Origin: Microvirga zambiensis WSM3693
GTDB lineage: Bacteria; Pseudomonadota; Alphaproteobacteria; Rhizobiales; Beijerinckiaceae
Assembly: GCF_016735695.1 (NCBI RefSeq)
Contig: NZ_JAERQD010000041.1
Coordinates: 1 to 59,535 of the forward strand
Direction of reading: 5' to 3'
DNA: 59,535 bases
How positions within the stretch are numbered: the first letter of the stretch is position 1; every line of letters begins with the position of its first letter. Of the stretch, positions 24,138 through 32,889 are shown piece after piece. Made by a program: the position numbers and the translations under genes. Below the pieces are notes generated by a model. It was not told where the DNA came from and made no database searches. It saw only the letters and a list, made by a program, of their open reading frames with translations.

Positions 24138-25415
24138 TCAGCCCTTGGATTGCGGCTCGGCATTGGCGCCGGCCGGAATACCAGCCCCGCCCTTCGCGGC
24201 CATGACGGATTCGAGGATCGAATTCGGCAGCGGCAACGGACGCTCGACGAAGCCGAGCACCGGCAGGACGACCAGGAAGTGGGCGAAGTAGTAGACCGTG
24301 CAGATCTGGGAAGCGATCACGTACCAGCCCTCCGCCGGGCGGGAGCCGAGCCATCCGAGCACCACGCAGACGGCCACGAAGACCCAGAAGAACTGCTTGT
24401 AGAGCGGGCGATAGGCCGTGGAGCGCACCTTGGAGGTGTCGAGCCAGGGCATGAAGCACCAGATCACGATGGCCGCGCCCATGGCGATGACGCCGCCGAG
24501 CTTGTCGGGAATGGCGCGCAGGATCGCGTAGAAGGGCAGGAAGTACCATTCGGGCACGATGTGCGAAGGCGTCACGGACGGGTTCGCCGGGATGTAGTTG
24601 TCCGCATGGCCGAGATAGTTCGGCATGTAGAACACCCAATAGGCGAAGAAGAGCATGAAGACGACGACGGCGAAGATGTCCTTGATCGTCGCGTAGGGCG
24701 TGAACGGAACCGCGTCCTTGCCCGACTTGATCGGAATGCCGGTCGGGTTGTTCTGGCCCGGCACGTGCAGCGCCCAGATGTGGAGGGCGACGACGCCCAC
24801 GATCATGAAGGGCAGCAGATAGTGCAGCGAGAAGAAGCGGTTGAGCGTCGGGTTGCCCACCGAGTAGCCGCCCCAGAGGTAGCTGACGATGGTGTCGCCG
24901 ACGACCGGGATCGCCGAGAACAGGTTGGTGATCACGGTGGCGCCCCAGAAGCTCATCTGGCCCCAGGGAAGCACGTAGCCCATGAAGGCGGTGGCCATCA
25001 TCAGAAGGAAGATGATCACGCCGAGAATGTAGAGAACCTCGCGCGGCGCCTTGTAGGAGCCGTAATAGAAGTTCCGGAAGATGTGGATGTAGACGGCGAC
25101 GAAGAACATCGACGCGCCGTTGGCGTGCAGGTAGCGGAGCAGCCAGCCGTAATTCACGTCGCGCATGATGTGCTCGACGGACTGGAAGGCCATCGCGGCA
25201 TTCGGCGTGTAATACATGGCCAGGAACACGCCCGTCACGATCTGCGACACGAGCATGAAGGCCAGGATGGCGCCGAAGGTCCAGAAATAGGTCAGGTTCC
25301 GCGGCACCGGGAAGGCGATGAACGAGGAATGGACGAGACCCGCGATCGGCAGACGGCTCTCGAACCACCGACCGAAGGCGCTCTTGGGAACATAGGTTGT
25401 GGAATGCTGGCTCAT
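24138..25415 (-). CDS. petB: Ubiquinol-cytochrome c reductase cytochrome b subunit
   Basis: The 425-aa multi-helix protein is cytochrome b of complex III and holds both b hemes and the quinol sites. It shows MRDVNYGWLLRYLHANGASM and HIFRNFYYGSY for the first heme region, PWGQMSFWGATVITNLFSAI for the Qo site, and HIVPEWYFLPFYAILRAIP with the conserved PEWY loop. Eight membrane helices fit the length. petA lies 24 bases upstream and petC 24 bases downstream. Confidence 0.97.
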   Translation of the reverse strand: MSQHSTTYVPKSAFGRWFESRLPIAGLVHSSFIAFPVPRNLTYFWTFGAILAFMLVSQIVTGVFLAMYYTPNAAMAFQSVEHIMRDVNYGWLLRYLHANGASMFFVAVYIHIFRNFYYGSYKAPREVLYILGVIIFLLMMATAFMGYVLPWGQMSFWGATVITNLFSAIPVVGDTIVSYLWGGYSVGNPTLNRFFSLHYLLPFMIVGVVALHIWALHVPGQNNPTGIPIKSGKDAVPFTPYATIKDIFAVVVFMLFFAYWVFYMPNYLGHADNYIPANPSVTPSHIVPEWYFLPFYAILRAIPDKLGGVIAMGAAIVIWCFMPWLDTSKVRSTAYRPLYKQFFWVFVAVCVVLGWLGSRPAEGWYVIASQICTVYYFAHFLVVLPVLGFVERPLPLPNSILESVMAAKGGAGIPAGANAEPQSKG

Positions 25416-25439
25416 TGTATCGCCTGATCGTCGCTTAGG

Positions 25440-26003
25440 TTACGCCGTAGCTTCTTGACCGATGACGATCTTCGTATCGGACGTGAAGGTATAGGGCGGG
25501 ATCGGCAGGTTGATCGGGGCAGGACCGCCGCGGACGCGGCCCGAGGTGTCGAACACCGAGCCGTGGCACGGGCAGAACCAGCCGTGATACTCGCCCTGCT
25601 GGCCGAGCGGGACGCAGCCGAGATGGGTGCAGTTTCCGTAGACGATGAGCCACTGGGCATGTCCCGGCTTGACGCGTGCCGAGTCGGCTTGCGGATCGCG
25701 CAGGGAGGACACGTTCACGTCCTCGGCCGCCTTGATCTCTTCCGCCGTGCGGTGGCGGACGAAGATCAGCTTGCCGCGCCAGAAGAGCTTCACGATCTGC
25801 CCCTCGGCGATCGGCGTCAGATCCACTTCGACGGGAGCGCCGGCAGCCTTCGTCGCCGCATCCGGCGCCAGGGAGCTGACGAACGGCCATACAAGGGTGG
25901 CTCCGCCGACAGCGGCGGCCGCGCCCGTGGCGATGTAAAGGAAATCGCGCCGTGTCGGCTCAGCGACATGAGTGGTGGTCTCGGCCACTTGGCTCTCCAG
26001 CAT
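25440..26003 (-). CDS. petA: Ubiquinol-cytochrome c reductase iron-sulfur (Rieske) subunit
   Basis: The 187-aa product carries the Rieske [2Fe-2S] boxes CTHLGC (about 131-136) and CPCHGS (about 151-156). Its N-terminus has a twin-arginine signal-anchor, TRRDFLYIATGAAAAVGGA. It transfers electrons from quinol to cytochrome c1. The ATG at 26003 has no ribosome-binding site, while a GTG five codons later is preceded by GGAGAGCCAA, so the true start could be 25988. This gene is first in the bc1 operon. Confidence 0.96.
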   Translation of the reverse strand: MLESQVAETTTHVAEPTRRDFLYIATGAAAAVGGATLVWPFVSSLAPDAATKAAGAPVEVDLTPIAEGQIVKLFWRGKLIFVRHRTAEEIKAAEDVNVSSLRDPQADSARVKPGHAQWLIVYGNCTHLGCVPLGQQGEYHGWFCPCHGSVFDTSGRVRGGPAPINLPIPPYTFTSDTKIVIGQEATA

Positions 26004-26268
26004 TGATCAAAAAACGAGAACCGCGCACCGGCAATGCCCTGGGAACCCAGGCATTTGGCACACGAGGTCCAAGAATGGAACAAGCATGCGTGCCGAAGCG
26101 GGCGCAATGCGACTGGGAGTCGCCGCGCGGTGGCTGTTTGGCACGGCCAAGCCCGGCTGTCCATAGCGGGATTGGAGTTGTTCCAGCCTGTGGCTCAAAA
26201 TGCCGCCGGTCCTTGCTCCGCCAAGCTCTCCCTTGACGAAGGCCCCTCTTCCCCCGATGACGGACCGC

Positions 26269-26748
26269 ATGCCCCGCCTCGCCATCTACCAGCCGGACAT
26301 CCCGCAGAATACCGGCACCATGCTGCGCCTGTCCGCTTGCCTCGGCGTGCCGGTCGAGATCATCGAACCTGCGGCCTTCGACGTCTCCGACCGCAATCTG
26401 CGCCGCTCGGGCATGGATTATCTCCATCACGCGACGATCGCGCGGCACATCTCCTGGCGTGCCTTCGAGGGTTGGCGCCGGGAAGCGGGTGGGCGGCTGA
26501 TCCTCGCCACCACGAAGGGTGCCATTCCCTATGCCGGTTTCGCCTATCGGGAGGACGACATCATCCTGGTCGGCCGTGAATCCGCCGGCGTGCCGGACGA
26601 GGTTCATCAGGCAGCCGACGCCCGGGTCGTGGTGCCGATGCAGGCCGGCATGCGCTCCCTCAACGTCGCCGTGACCGCCGCCATGATCCTTGGCGAAGCC
26701 CTGCGGCAGACGAACGCCTTTCCGCAGGTCGGGACCATGAACCCGTGA
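26269..26748 (+). CDS. trmL: tRNA (cytidine(34)-2'-O)-methyltransferase
   Basis: The 159-aa SPOUT-class methyltransferase modifies the wobble ribose of tRNA-Leu isoacceptors. It begins MPRLAIYQPDIPQNTGTMLR, and shows RRSGMDYLHHA, LILATTKG, DIILVGRESAGVP and VPMQAGMRSLNVAVTAAMIL, the SAM-binding trefoil knot. I choose the ATG at 26269, which gives the family N-terminus; an ATG four codons upstream (26257) is also possible. It is divergent from the bc1 operon. A cloverleaf-like repeat separates it from hemF. Confidence 0.93.
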   Translation: MPRLAIYQPDIPQNTGTMLRLSACLGVPVEIIEPAAFDVSDRNLRRSGMDYLHHATIARHISWRAFEGWRREAGGRLILATTKGAIPYAGFAYREDDIILVGRESAGVPDEVHQAADARVVVPMQAGMRSLNVAVTAAMILGEALRQTNAFPQVGTMNP

Positions 26749-26761
26749 TAGCAAAACACCA

Positions 26762-26863
26762 ACCTCATCCTGAGGAGGGCCGCAGGCCCGTCTCGAAGGA
26801 GCTTCCAGTGGTCTCTGGACCCTCCTTCGAGACGCAGACTTCGTCTGCTCCTCAGGATGAGGT
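26762..26863. repeat. Nested palindromic repeat with cloverleaf-like folding
   Basis: Outer arms of 16 bases (26762-26777 and 26848-26863) are perfectly complementary, starting ACCTCATCCTGAGGAG. Inside lie three further hairpins: GGGCC/GGCCC (26777-26789), a 12-bp pair GTCTCGAAGGAG/CTCCTTCGAGAC (26790-26801 and 26822-26833) and GCAGAC/GTCTGC (26834-26848). The element fills most of the trmL-hemF gap. Confidence 0.85.
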
Positions 26864-26886
26864 CTGACCTGAAAGACAGCACTGCC

Positions 26887-27783
26887 ATGACCGATACGAA
26901 CGCCGTCGAGCGCCTGCAGAACGAGGCCCCTGTCTGGTTCGCGTTGCTGCGTGACCGGATCTGCGCCGCCTTCGAAACGCTGGAGGAGGAGGTGACGTCC
27001 CCTCTCCCCCCAGAGGCTTCGGAGCCGGGTCGCTTCGAGCGCACGCCCTGGGAGCGCAAGGATCATAGCGGTGCTCCGGGTGGCGGCGGCGTCATGTCGA
27101 TGATGCGTGGCCGCGTGTTCGAGAAGGTCGGCGTCCATGTCTCGACCGTCCATGGCGAGTTCGCGCCGGAATTCCGCGGCCAGATCCCGGGTTCGGACCA
27201 GGACCCGCGGTTCTGGGCCGGCGGCCTTTCGCTCATCGCCCATCCCTGGAACCCGAATGTTCCAACGGTTCACATGAACACCCGTTTCGTGGTCACCACC
27301 AAGCCCTGGTTCGGCGGCGGCGCCGACCTCACTCCTGTGCTCGACCGTCGCAGGGGGCAGGACGATCCGGACACCGTCGCCTTCCATCGCGCGATGGAGG
27401 AGGCCTGCGGCACCCATGCGCCGCAAGGCGCCTACGAGAAATACAAGACGTGGTGCGACGAGTACTTCTTCCTCAAGCACCGCAACGAGCATCGCGGCAT
27501 CGGCGGCATCTTCTACGACTACCACTGGACCGGAAACCCGGATGAGGATTTCGCCTTCACCCGCTCCGTCGGCGAGGCCTTCCTCAAGATCTATCCCGAG
27601 ATCGTCCGCCGCAATGTCGCGAAAACCTGGACAGACGAAGACCGGCATGAACAGCAGGTGCGGCGCGGGCGCTACGTGGAATTCAACCTGCTCTACGACC
27701 GGGGTACGATCTTCGGCCTGAAGACCGGCGGCAACATCGCCTCGATCCTCTCATCCATGCCACCGACGGTGCGGTGGCCTTAG
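26887..27783 (+). CDS. hemF: Oxygen-dependent coproporphyrinogen III oxidase
   Basis: The 298-aa enzyme decarboxylates coproporphyrinogen III to protoporphyrinogen IX using oxygen, late in heme synthesis. The sequence shows GGGVMSMMRGRVFEKVGVH, VPTVHMNTRFV, WFGGGADLTPV, the conserved CDEYFFLKHRNEHRGIGG, and RRGRYVEFNLLYDRGTIFGL. The ATG at 26887 gives the family start. An earlier in-frame ATG lies in the adjacent repeat and is rejected. No strong ribosome-binding site is visible. No iron box is seen upstream. Confidence 0.96.
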   Translation: MTDTNAVERLQNEAPVWFALLRDRICAAFETLEEEVTSPLPPEASEPGRFERTPWERKDHSGAPGGGGVMSMMRGRVFEKVGVHVSTVHGEFAPEFRGQIPGSDQDPRFWAGGLSLIAHPWNPNVPTVHMNTRFVVTTKPWFGGGADLTPVLDRRRGQDDPDTVAFHRAMEEACGTHAPQGAYEKYKTWCDEYFFLKHRNEHRGIGGIFYDYHWTGNPDEDFAFTRSVGEAFLKIYPEIVRRNVAKTWTDEDRHEQQVRRGRYVEFNLLYDRGTIFGLKTGGNIASILSSMPPTVRWP

Positions 27784-27852
27784 CCGAGGTGCTATCCGGG
27801 CGGTCCAGGCGATCAGGTATCCCGAAACACACGACCTTCCATAAACCTTCCA

Positions 27853-27942
27853 CGTCATCACCGGCCTTGTGCCGGTGATCCCGATTAATAAAAGCGCTGT
27901 GCTCCACAGGATCGGGATGGCCGGGACGAGCCCGGCCATGAC
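27853..27942. repeat. Dispersed repeat family B, copy 1
   Basis: The element has two hairpins: ATCACCGGC/GCCGGTGAT at the left and ATGGCCGGG/CCCGGCCAT at the right. They are joined by CCGATTAATAAAAGCGCTG and ATCGGG, which also pair (CCGAT/ATCGG). It lies between convergent hemF and cca. Matching copies are at 37801-37908 and 49911-49995. Confidence 0.85.
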
Positions 27943-28000
27943 ATGGAAGTCTCGCCCGCTTGATCATCCATCCAACCCTCGCGGCAAGGATAACAGCGCC

Positions 28001-29245
28001 CTACCCCTGCTCCAGCACCCTCCCGAGCAAATCCTTCGCGTAGTTCTCATCGGTCCGGCAGCCCTCGGTGAGCCAGGCCTCACGGCCGCGGGCCAATAAT
28101 TCGCCGATCTTCGGCCCCTTCGGAATGCCGCCCGCGATGAGGTCGGCTCCGCGCAGAGGAAAGACCGGCACGGGCTCGGCGCCGTTCCGAAAGCGGGCGA
28201 GCGCCTCGTATGCATCGGCATCGACCACGGGGATCGGCTCGCCCACGCTGGCCGTCAGAACAACCTCCAGGATCTCGATGGCGTGATCGGCCACCAATCG
28301 GCGGATGGCCACGACATCGACGGGCAAGGCCGAGCTCTTGAGCAGGCACAGAAGCCGCGCATAGGCGCCGAGGGTTTTGTGCTCGTCGTTGGAGAGTCGC
28401 AGACGCTCGCGCAGACGCTCCGCATCCTCCTCGACCATGATGGCGAGCGCGGCCAGTCGGTGGATCGCGGCAGAACCGATATTCCTGTCTGCCGACACGC
28501 GCACGAGCCGGCCGAACTCCGCTGCCCCGCCCAGAAGCCATGCCAGAAATCCGTGATCGGCCAGGATGCGGATCGTGTCCTCGGCCCGGCGGGCGACGAG
28601 GAGACGCAAGAGTTCGTGTCGGATCCGCTCCTTGGAGAGGATCGCCAGTCCGTCCCGTTCCGCGCCCGAAGCGGCGAGGCCCTCTGGGTCGGGATCGCCG
28701 TCGGCATATTCCGCGTGGAAGCGGAAGAAGCGCATGATCCTTAAGTAATCCTCGCGGATGCGGGTATGCGCGTCGCCGATGAAGCGGACGCGCCGCGCGA
28801 CCAGATCCGCCACGCCGTCGGTGTAGTCGTAGAGCTGTCCGTCAAAGCCGAGCGAGAGGGCGTTGATGGTGAAATCGCGCCGTCTTGCATCGAGCACGAA
28901 ATTGCGCCCGAAATGCACGACGGCATGGCGCCCGTCGGTTTCCACATCCTCGCGCAGGGTCGTGATCTCGAAAGGCTCGCCGTCGACGATCACAGTGATC
29001 GTCCCGTGATCGATGCCGGTCGGAACCGACTTGAACCCTGCCTTCTTGGCACGCTCCACGATCGCCTCGGGCAGCATGGTGGTGGTGCAATCGATTTCCG
29101 TCACGGGCCGCCCGAGCAGGGCATTGCGCACGGCGCCGCCGACGATGCGCGTTTCCTCGACCTGATCGTTGTATGCCTCCAGCAGACGGCGCAGCGCAGG
29201 ACGGTCGAGAAGGCTTGTCAGCGCCGTTCGGTCGAGGGTTTCCAT
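28001..29245 (-). CDS. cca: CCA tRNA nucleotidyltransferase
   Basis: The 414-aa class II nucleotidyltransferase adds or repairs the 3' CCA of tRNAs. It shows the head motif RIVGGAVRNALLGRPVTEID (about 33-52), RDFTINALSLGFDGQLYDYT, RRVRFIGDAHTRIREDYLRI and the template region MRFFRFHAEY. The first catalytic carboxylate is Glu rather than the commoner Asp (EID instead of DxD). The C-terminal helical body is complete. The start codon overlaps the DUF6111 stop by one base (TGATG), so the genes are coupled. Confidence 0.95.
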   Translation of the reverse strand: METLDRTALTSLLDRPALRRLLEAYNDQVEETRIVGGAVRNALLGRPVTEIDCTTTMLPEAIVERAKKAGFKSVPTGIDHGTITVIVDGEPFEITTLREDVETDGRHAVVHFGRNFVLDARRRDFTINALSLGFDGQLYDYTDGVADLVARRVRFIGDAHTRIREDYLRIMRFFRFHAEYADGDPDPEGLAASGAERDGLAILSKERIRHELLRLLVARRAEDTIRILADHGFLAWLLGGAAEFGRLVRVSADRNIGSAAIHRLAALAIMVEEDAERLRERLRLSNDEHKTLGAYARLLCLLKSSALPVDVVAIRRLVADHAIEILEVVLTASVGEPIPVVDADAYEALARFRNGAEPVPVFPLRGADLIAGGIPKGPKIGELLARGREAWLTEGCRTDENYAKDLLGRVLEQG

Positions 29246-29502
29246 CACTCGAAATGCCCCGGAACGACCCGTCCGTTTTCCACATGGGTCGGTACATAAG
29301 TTCCCGTCTGGCGCTCGGCGAGGAGACCCGTCGCCACCAGGGAGACGATGACGAAGCTCAAGCCCGCGATCGTGAGCCAGAGAGATTGATCGCTCCAATG
29401 GTTCCAGAGCAGCGGATTGCGGCGCCGGGCGATGAGATAACCGGCGAAAAGGACGAAGGGCAGGAAAAACAGGACCAGTCCCTGAATCACTGCCCGCGTC
29501 AT
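29245..29502 (-). CDS. DUF6111 family small membrane protein
   Basis: The 85-aa product has two hydrophobic segments (about 7-24, LVLFFLPFVLFAGYLI; and about 42-60, LWLTIAGLSFVIVSLVA) around a polar RRRNPLLWNHWSDQS. It ends in a hydrophilic tail. This matches the DUF6111 family, found in Hyphomicrobiales next to cca; its role is unknown. It overlaps the Nudix stop by ATGA upstream and cca by one base downstream, so it is inside a tightly coupled operon. Confidence 0.85.
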   Translation of the reverse strand: MTRAVIQGLVLFFLPFVLFAGYLIARRRNPLLWNHWSDQSLWLTIAGLSFVIVSLVATGLLAERQTGTYVPTHVENGRVVPGHFE

Positions 29503-30137
29503 GATCCGTAAAGCCTCTCGTAAAGATTGCGGATGATGCCCGCCGTCACGCCCCAGATGTAGCGTCCCTCATACGGCATTGCATAGTAGCGGCGCACTCT
29601 GCCCTTCCACTCGCGGGAGTGGAGTTCGTGCCGCGCCGGGTCCATGAGGAAGCTGAGCGGCACCTCGAAAGTGTCGGCTACCTCATCGTGATTGAGGTTG
29701 AGCACGTAGGCCGGCGACACCCGCGCCACCACCGGCATCACGAGATAATTCGTCGTGGACAAGTAGGCATCGAGATAGCCGAGCGGGCTGATGAAGCGGC
29801 TGTCGAGGCCGATTTCCTCCATCGCCTCTCGGCAGGCCGCCGCCAGGACGGAGACATCCTCCGGATCGACCCGCCCGCCCGGGAAGGCGATCTGCCCCGA
29901 ATGTTGGCGCAGGTGCGCGGCGCGCTCGGTCAGAAGCAGCATCGGCTTCTCGCGCATGACGACCGGGACCAGCACGGCGGCGGGCTTGGGCGTCAGCGGG
30001 TGGACGAGCGGCACGTCGTCGAGGCTGTGATCGCCGCGCGGATTGGACAGGGCTTCGTCCGCATGCGGCGGCTCGGGCCGAAGCCGCTCGGCCGCCAGCG
30101 TCAGGAAGTCCGGCTCGTCGTGAGGAGCAAGACGCAT
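29499..30137 (-). CDS. Nudix hydrolase, CoA pyrophosphatase type
   Basis: The 212-aa product contains the coenzyme A pyrophosphatase signature. LLLTERAAHLRQHSGQIAFPGG overlaps the UPF0035 element, and the Nudix box GGRVDPEDVSVLAAACREAMEEIGL (about 106-130) has REAMEEIG with its metal-binding glutamates. Enzymes of this class hydrolyse CoA and its derivatives to 3',5'-ADP and phosphopantetheine. The ATG at 30137 overlaps the DUF1285 stop by one base. It is second in the DUF1285-Nudix-DUF6111-cca operon. Confidence 0.9.
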   Translation of the reverse strand: MRLAPHDEPDFLTLAAERLRPEPPHADEALSNPRGDHSLDDVPLVHPLTPKPAAVLVPVVMREKPMLLLTERAAHLRQHSGQIAFPGGRVDPEDVSVLAAACREAMEEIGLDSRFISPLGYLDAYLSTTNYLVMPVVARVSPAYVLNLNHDEVADTFEVPLSFLMDPARHELHSREWKGRVRRYYAMPYEGRYIWGVTAGIIRNLYERLYGS

Positions 30138-30736
30138 CAGGATGCGCCCAGCGCGGAGACGGGTGCGATGGGAAAGAAAGCACCGCCGGCGCTCACGCCG
30201 AAAGTGGCCTCGCCCTCGAAATCCTTCTCCTCGGCAAGCGCGATCAGGTCGAGCGCGAGGCTGCGCGTCACGCGCGCCCACAAATCGCCGCGCACCCTGA
30301 CGTAAGGCTTGATGCCGCCATGCGCGTCCTGCCCGAAGCGAAGCGGACGATCCGGCCCAACCTGCACGAGATCGTCCACATTGGTGCGAAAGGCGATCTG
30401 GCGGCTATCGCCCTCGCCGTCCACAGCCATTTCGACGGCCAGGAAGGGAGCATCATCGACCGAAATCCCCACGCGTTCGACCGGCGTGACGAGAACGTGG
30501 CGCTCGGGATCCTTGCGCAGGACCGTGGCGAACAGCTTCACCAGAGCCGGCCGATTGATCGGCGTTCCCATGTAATGCCAGGTCCCGTCGGCTGCGATGC
30601 GCATGTCGATTTCGCCGCAATAGGCGGGGTTCCAGCGCTCGACGGGCGGCGGACCCTTGCGCTTGGCATCGGCGCCGAGCGCAGCGGTCAAGCGCGCGAG
30701 CGCGCTTCCGGGAGTGAGGGGCGAGGGATCGGTCAT
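30137..30736 (-). CDS. DUF1285 domain-containing protein
   Basis: The 199-aa product matches DUF1285 (COG3816). Recognisable stretches are CGEIDMRIAADGTWHYMGTP, INRPALVKLFATVLRKDPE and HVLVTPVERVGISVDDAPFL. It has no signal peptide or membrane segment, so it is probably cytoplasmic. A structure-only family; no reaction is known. It is the first gene of an overlapping four-gene operon ending in cca and is divergent from the MoxR operon across about 200 bases. Confidence 0.9.
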   Translation of the reverse strand: MTDPSPLTPGSALARLTAALGADAKRKGPPPVERWNPAYCGEIDMRIAADGTWHYMGTPINRPALVKLFATVLRKDPERHVLVTPVERVGISVDDAPFLAVEMAVDGEGDSRQIAFRTNVDDLVQVGPDRPLRFGQDAHGGIKPYVRVRGDLWARVTRSLALDLIALAEEKDFEGEATFGVSAGGAFFPIAPVSALGAS

Positions 30737-30934
30737 GACGCAAGCGTGAACGGGAAACTCAATTTTGAGGATCGACGAACGGCCGTCGATGGTTACTTCC
30801 TAGAGCATAGAGTCCCCAGCCGCCTCGTCCACTCCCATCGGTCCATGCTGCGGCGCATCGACCCTTGCTAATCGACAGGGATCAAAGGCAGACTAGCTAC
30901 TGGGGCTATTGGGAATGAGAGGGAGAGTATCCTC

Positions 30935-31951
30935 ATGACGGCCAGCATTGCTCAAGCGCCCACCGCCCTGGACGACGCGATCATCCGTAATGCGGAGGCG
31001 ACCCTTGAGACTGTCGGCCGCGCCCGGGACGCCATCCACACGGTCATTTTCGGCCAGGAAGACGTCGTCGACCTGACCCTCATCACCCTTCTCGCGGGCG
31101 GCCACGGCCTCCTCGTCGGCGTCCCCGGCCTCGCCAAGACGAAGCTCGTGGAAACGCTAGGTATCGTGCTGGGCCTCGATGCCCGCCGCATCCAGTTCAC
31201 GCCGGACCTGATGCCCTCGGACATCTTAGGCTCCGAAATCCTCGACGAGGGCGCCGACAGGCGCCGCTCCTTCCGCTTCGTGAAGGGCCCCGTCTTCGCC
31301 CAGCTGCTCATGGCGGACGAGATCAACCGCGCCAGCCCGCGCACCCAGTCCGCCCTGCTCCAGGCCATGCAGGAGCACCACGTTTCGGTCGGCGGCGAGC
31401 GGCACGACCTGCCGCAGCCCTTCCACGTGCTCGCCACTCAGAACCCTATCGAGCAGGAGGGCACCTATCCGCTCCCCGAGGCGCAGCTCGACCGCTTCCT
31501 GCTCGAGATCGACGTCGGCTATCCCACCCGCGACGCCGAGCGGCGTATCCTGATCGAAACGACAGGCGCAGAGGAACATAAGCCGCAGGCCGTCATGAAT
31601 GCCGAGGCGCTCATGAACGCCCAGCGTCTCGTGCGTCGCCTGCCGGTCGGCGAGAGCGTGCTCGATGCCATCCTCGATCTCGTGCGCTCGGCGCGTCCCG
31701 AAGCCGAGCGGGTCGAAGGCGTGACCGACAAGATCCTCTGGGGTCCCGGTCCCCGCGCCAGCCAGGCCTTGATGCTGGCCGTGCGCGCCCGCGCCCTCAT
31801 CGAGGGGCGCGTTGCCCCTTCCATCGCCGATGTGGTGGCCCTTGCCGAGCCGGTGCTCAAGCACCGTATGGCCCTGACCTTCTCCGCCCGTGCCGACGGA
31901 GACACGATCAAGAGCGTCGTCGGCAGGCTCACCGCGCGGCTGGCAGGCTAG
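30935..31951 (+). CDS. MoxR family AAA+ ATPase
   Basis: The 338-aa ATPase shows Walker A as GVPGLAKTKL (about 57-66; the A-K-T form is typical of MoxR), Walker B LLMADEINRASPRTQSALLQAMQE, and sensor VLATQNPIEQEGTYPLPEAQ. MoxR ATPases act as chaperones that activate VWA-domain partners at the envelope. GAGGGAGAG lies upstream of the ATG. It is first of four same-strand genes (DUF58, DUF4159 and a large membrane protein follow within 3-13 bases), so it probably serves that complex. Confidence 0.94.
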   Translation: MTASIAQAPTALDDAIIRNAEATLETVGRARDAIHTVIFGQEDVVDLTLITLLAGGHGLLVGVPGLAKTKLVETLGIVLGLDARRIQFTPDLMPSDILGSEILDEGADRRRSFRFVKGPVFAQLLMADEINRASPRTQSALLQAMQEHHVSVGGERHDLPQPFHVLATQNPIEQEGTYPLPEAQLDRFLLEIDVGYPTRDAERRILIETTGAEEHKPQAVMNAEALMNAQRLVRRLPVGESVLDAILDLVRSARPEAERVEGVTDKILWGPGPRASQALMLAVRARALIEGRVAPSIADVVALAEPVLKHRMALTFSARADGDTIKSVVGRLTARLAG

Positions 31952-31959
31952 GATCCGTC

Positions 31960-32886
31960 ATGGCCCGCGTCCGGGTCCTCCCCGAAAGCGCCCGTTCGCC
32001 GGGACGCAGCGAAACCGAAAGCGCGCTCTCCCTCGCCCATCGGATGCCTCGCCTCGTCCTCGAGGCAAGGCGCGTCGCCGCCAACCTCGCCCACGGCATC
32101 CACGGCCGAAGGCGAGCCGGCACCGGCGAGAGCTTCTGGCAGTTCCGCCCCTTCGTCGCCGGCGAGGCGGCGCAGCGTATCGACTGGCGCCGTTCCGCCC
32201 GCGACGACCGGCTCTATGTGCGCGAGCGCGAATGGGAGACCGCCCAGACCGTCTGGTTCTGGATCGATCGCTCCGCCTCCATGGGCTACGCCTCGGATCT
32301 GGCGCAGGCACCGAAGATCGAGCGCGCCATCGTGCTAGGCCTCGCTCTTGCCAATTGCTTCGTGGAAGCCGGCGAGCGGGTCGGCATGCTCGGCCTGCTG
32401 GCGCCCCGCGCCACCCGGCGCATCGCCGAAACCATGGCCCAGACCCTGGTCGCGGATCGAGGCTCTCTCGAAGAGGACCTTCCGCCGGATGCTCCGATCG
32501 CGCCTCAGCACGAAGCCATCCTGATCAGCGACTTTCTCTCCCCGACGCGCGACATCACTGCCATGGTCGAGGGCATTTCCTCCCGCGGTGCGCGCGGCCA
32601 TCTGGTGATGATCGTCGACCCCGTCGAAGAGACCTTCCCGTTCCAGGGCCAGGCCATTCTGCACGACCTCGAGGACGGGCTATCCTTGAGAATCGGCGAT
32701 GCCAATGCCTGGGGCAATGCCTATCGCTTAAGGATCGAGCAGCACAGGGCAGAGCTCGTCGAACTGACGCGGCGCCGCGGCTGGACGCTCACCATCCACA
32801 GGACCGACCGGCCGGCGAGCGAAGCCGCGCTTCGCCTCGTGACCCTCGTCTCGGCCTCCCGCGGCTCGCACATGGGAGGGCGCTGA
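31960..32886 (+). CDS. DUF58 domain-containing protein (MoxR partner)
   Basis: The 308-aa product has the DUF58 signature around FRPFVAGEAAQRIDWRRSARDDRLYVRERE (about 59-88) and a VWA-like fold behind it. FWIDRSASMGYAS gives a MIDAS-like DxSxS, and ILISDFLSP follows. DUF58 proteins commonly follow MoxR and are thought to be its substrates. The spacing to MoxR is 8 bases and to the next gene 3 bases. No signal peptide is seen, so it is likely cytoplasmic or membrane-associated. Confidence 0.92.
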   Translation: MARVRVLPESARSPGRSETESALSLAHRMPRLVLEARRVAANLAHGIHGRRRAGTGESFWQFRPFVAGEAAQRIDWRRSARDDRLYVREREWETAQTVWFWIDRSASMGYASDLAQAPKIERAIVLGLALANCFVEAGERVGMLGLLAPRATRRIAETMAQTLVADRGSLEEDLPPDAPIAPQHEAILISDFLSPTRDITAMVEGISSRGARGHLVMIVDPVEETFPFQGQAILHDLEDGLSLRIGDANAWGNAYRLRIEQHRAELVELTRRRGWTLTIHRTDRPASEAALRLVTLVSASRGSHMGGR

Positions 32887-32889
32887 GAG

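Noticed and set aside
23238..25427. A 729-codon open frame on the plus strand opposite petC and petB
   Set aside because: It is antisense to two unmistakable bc1 genes, and the product is a low-complexity His/Asp/Arg-rich sequence with no recognisable fold.
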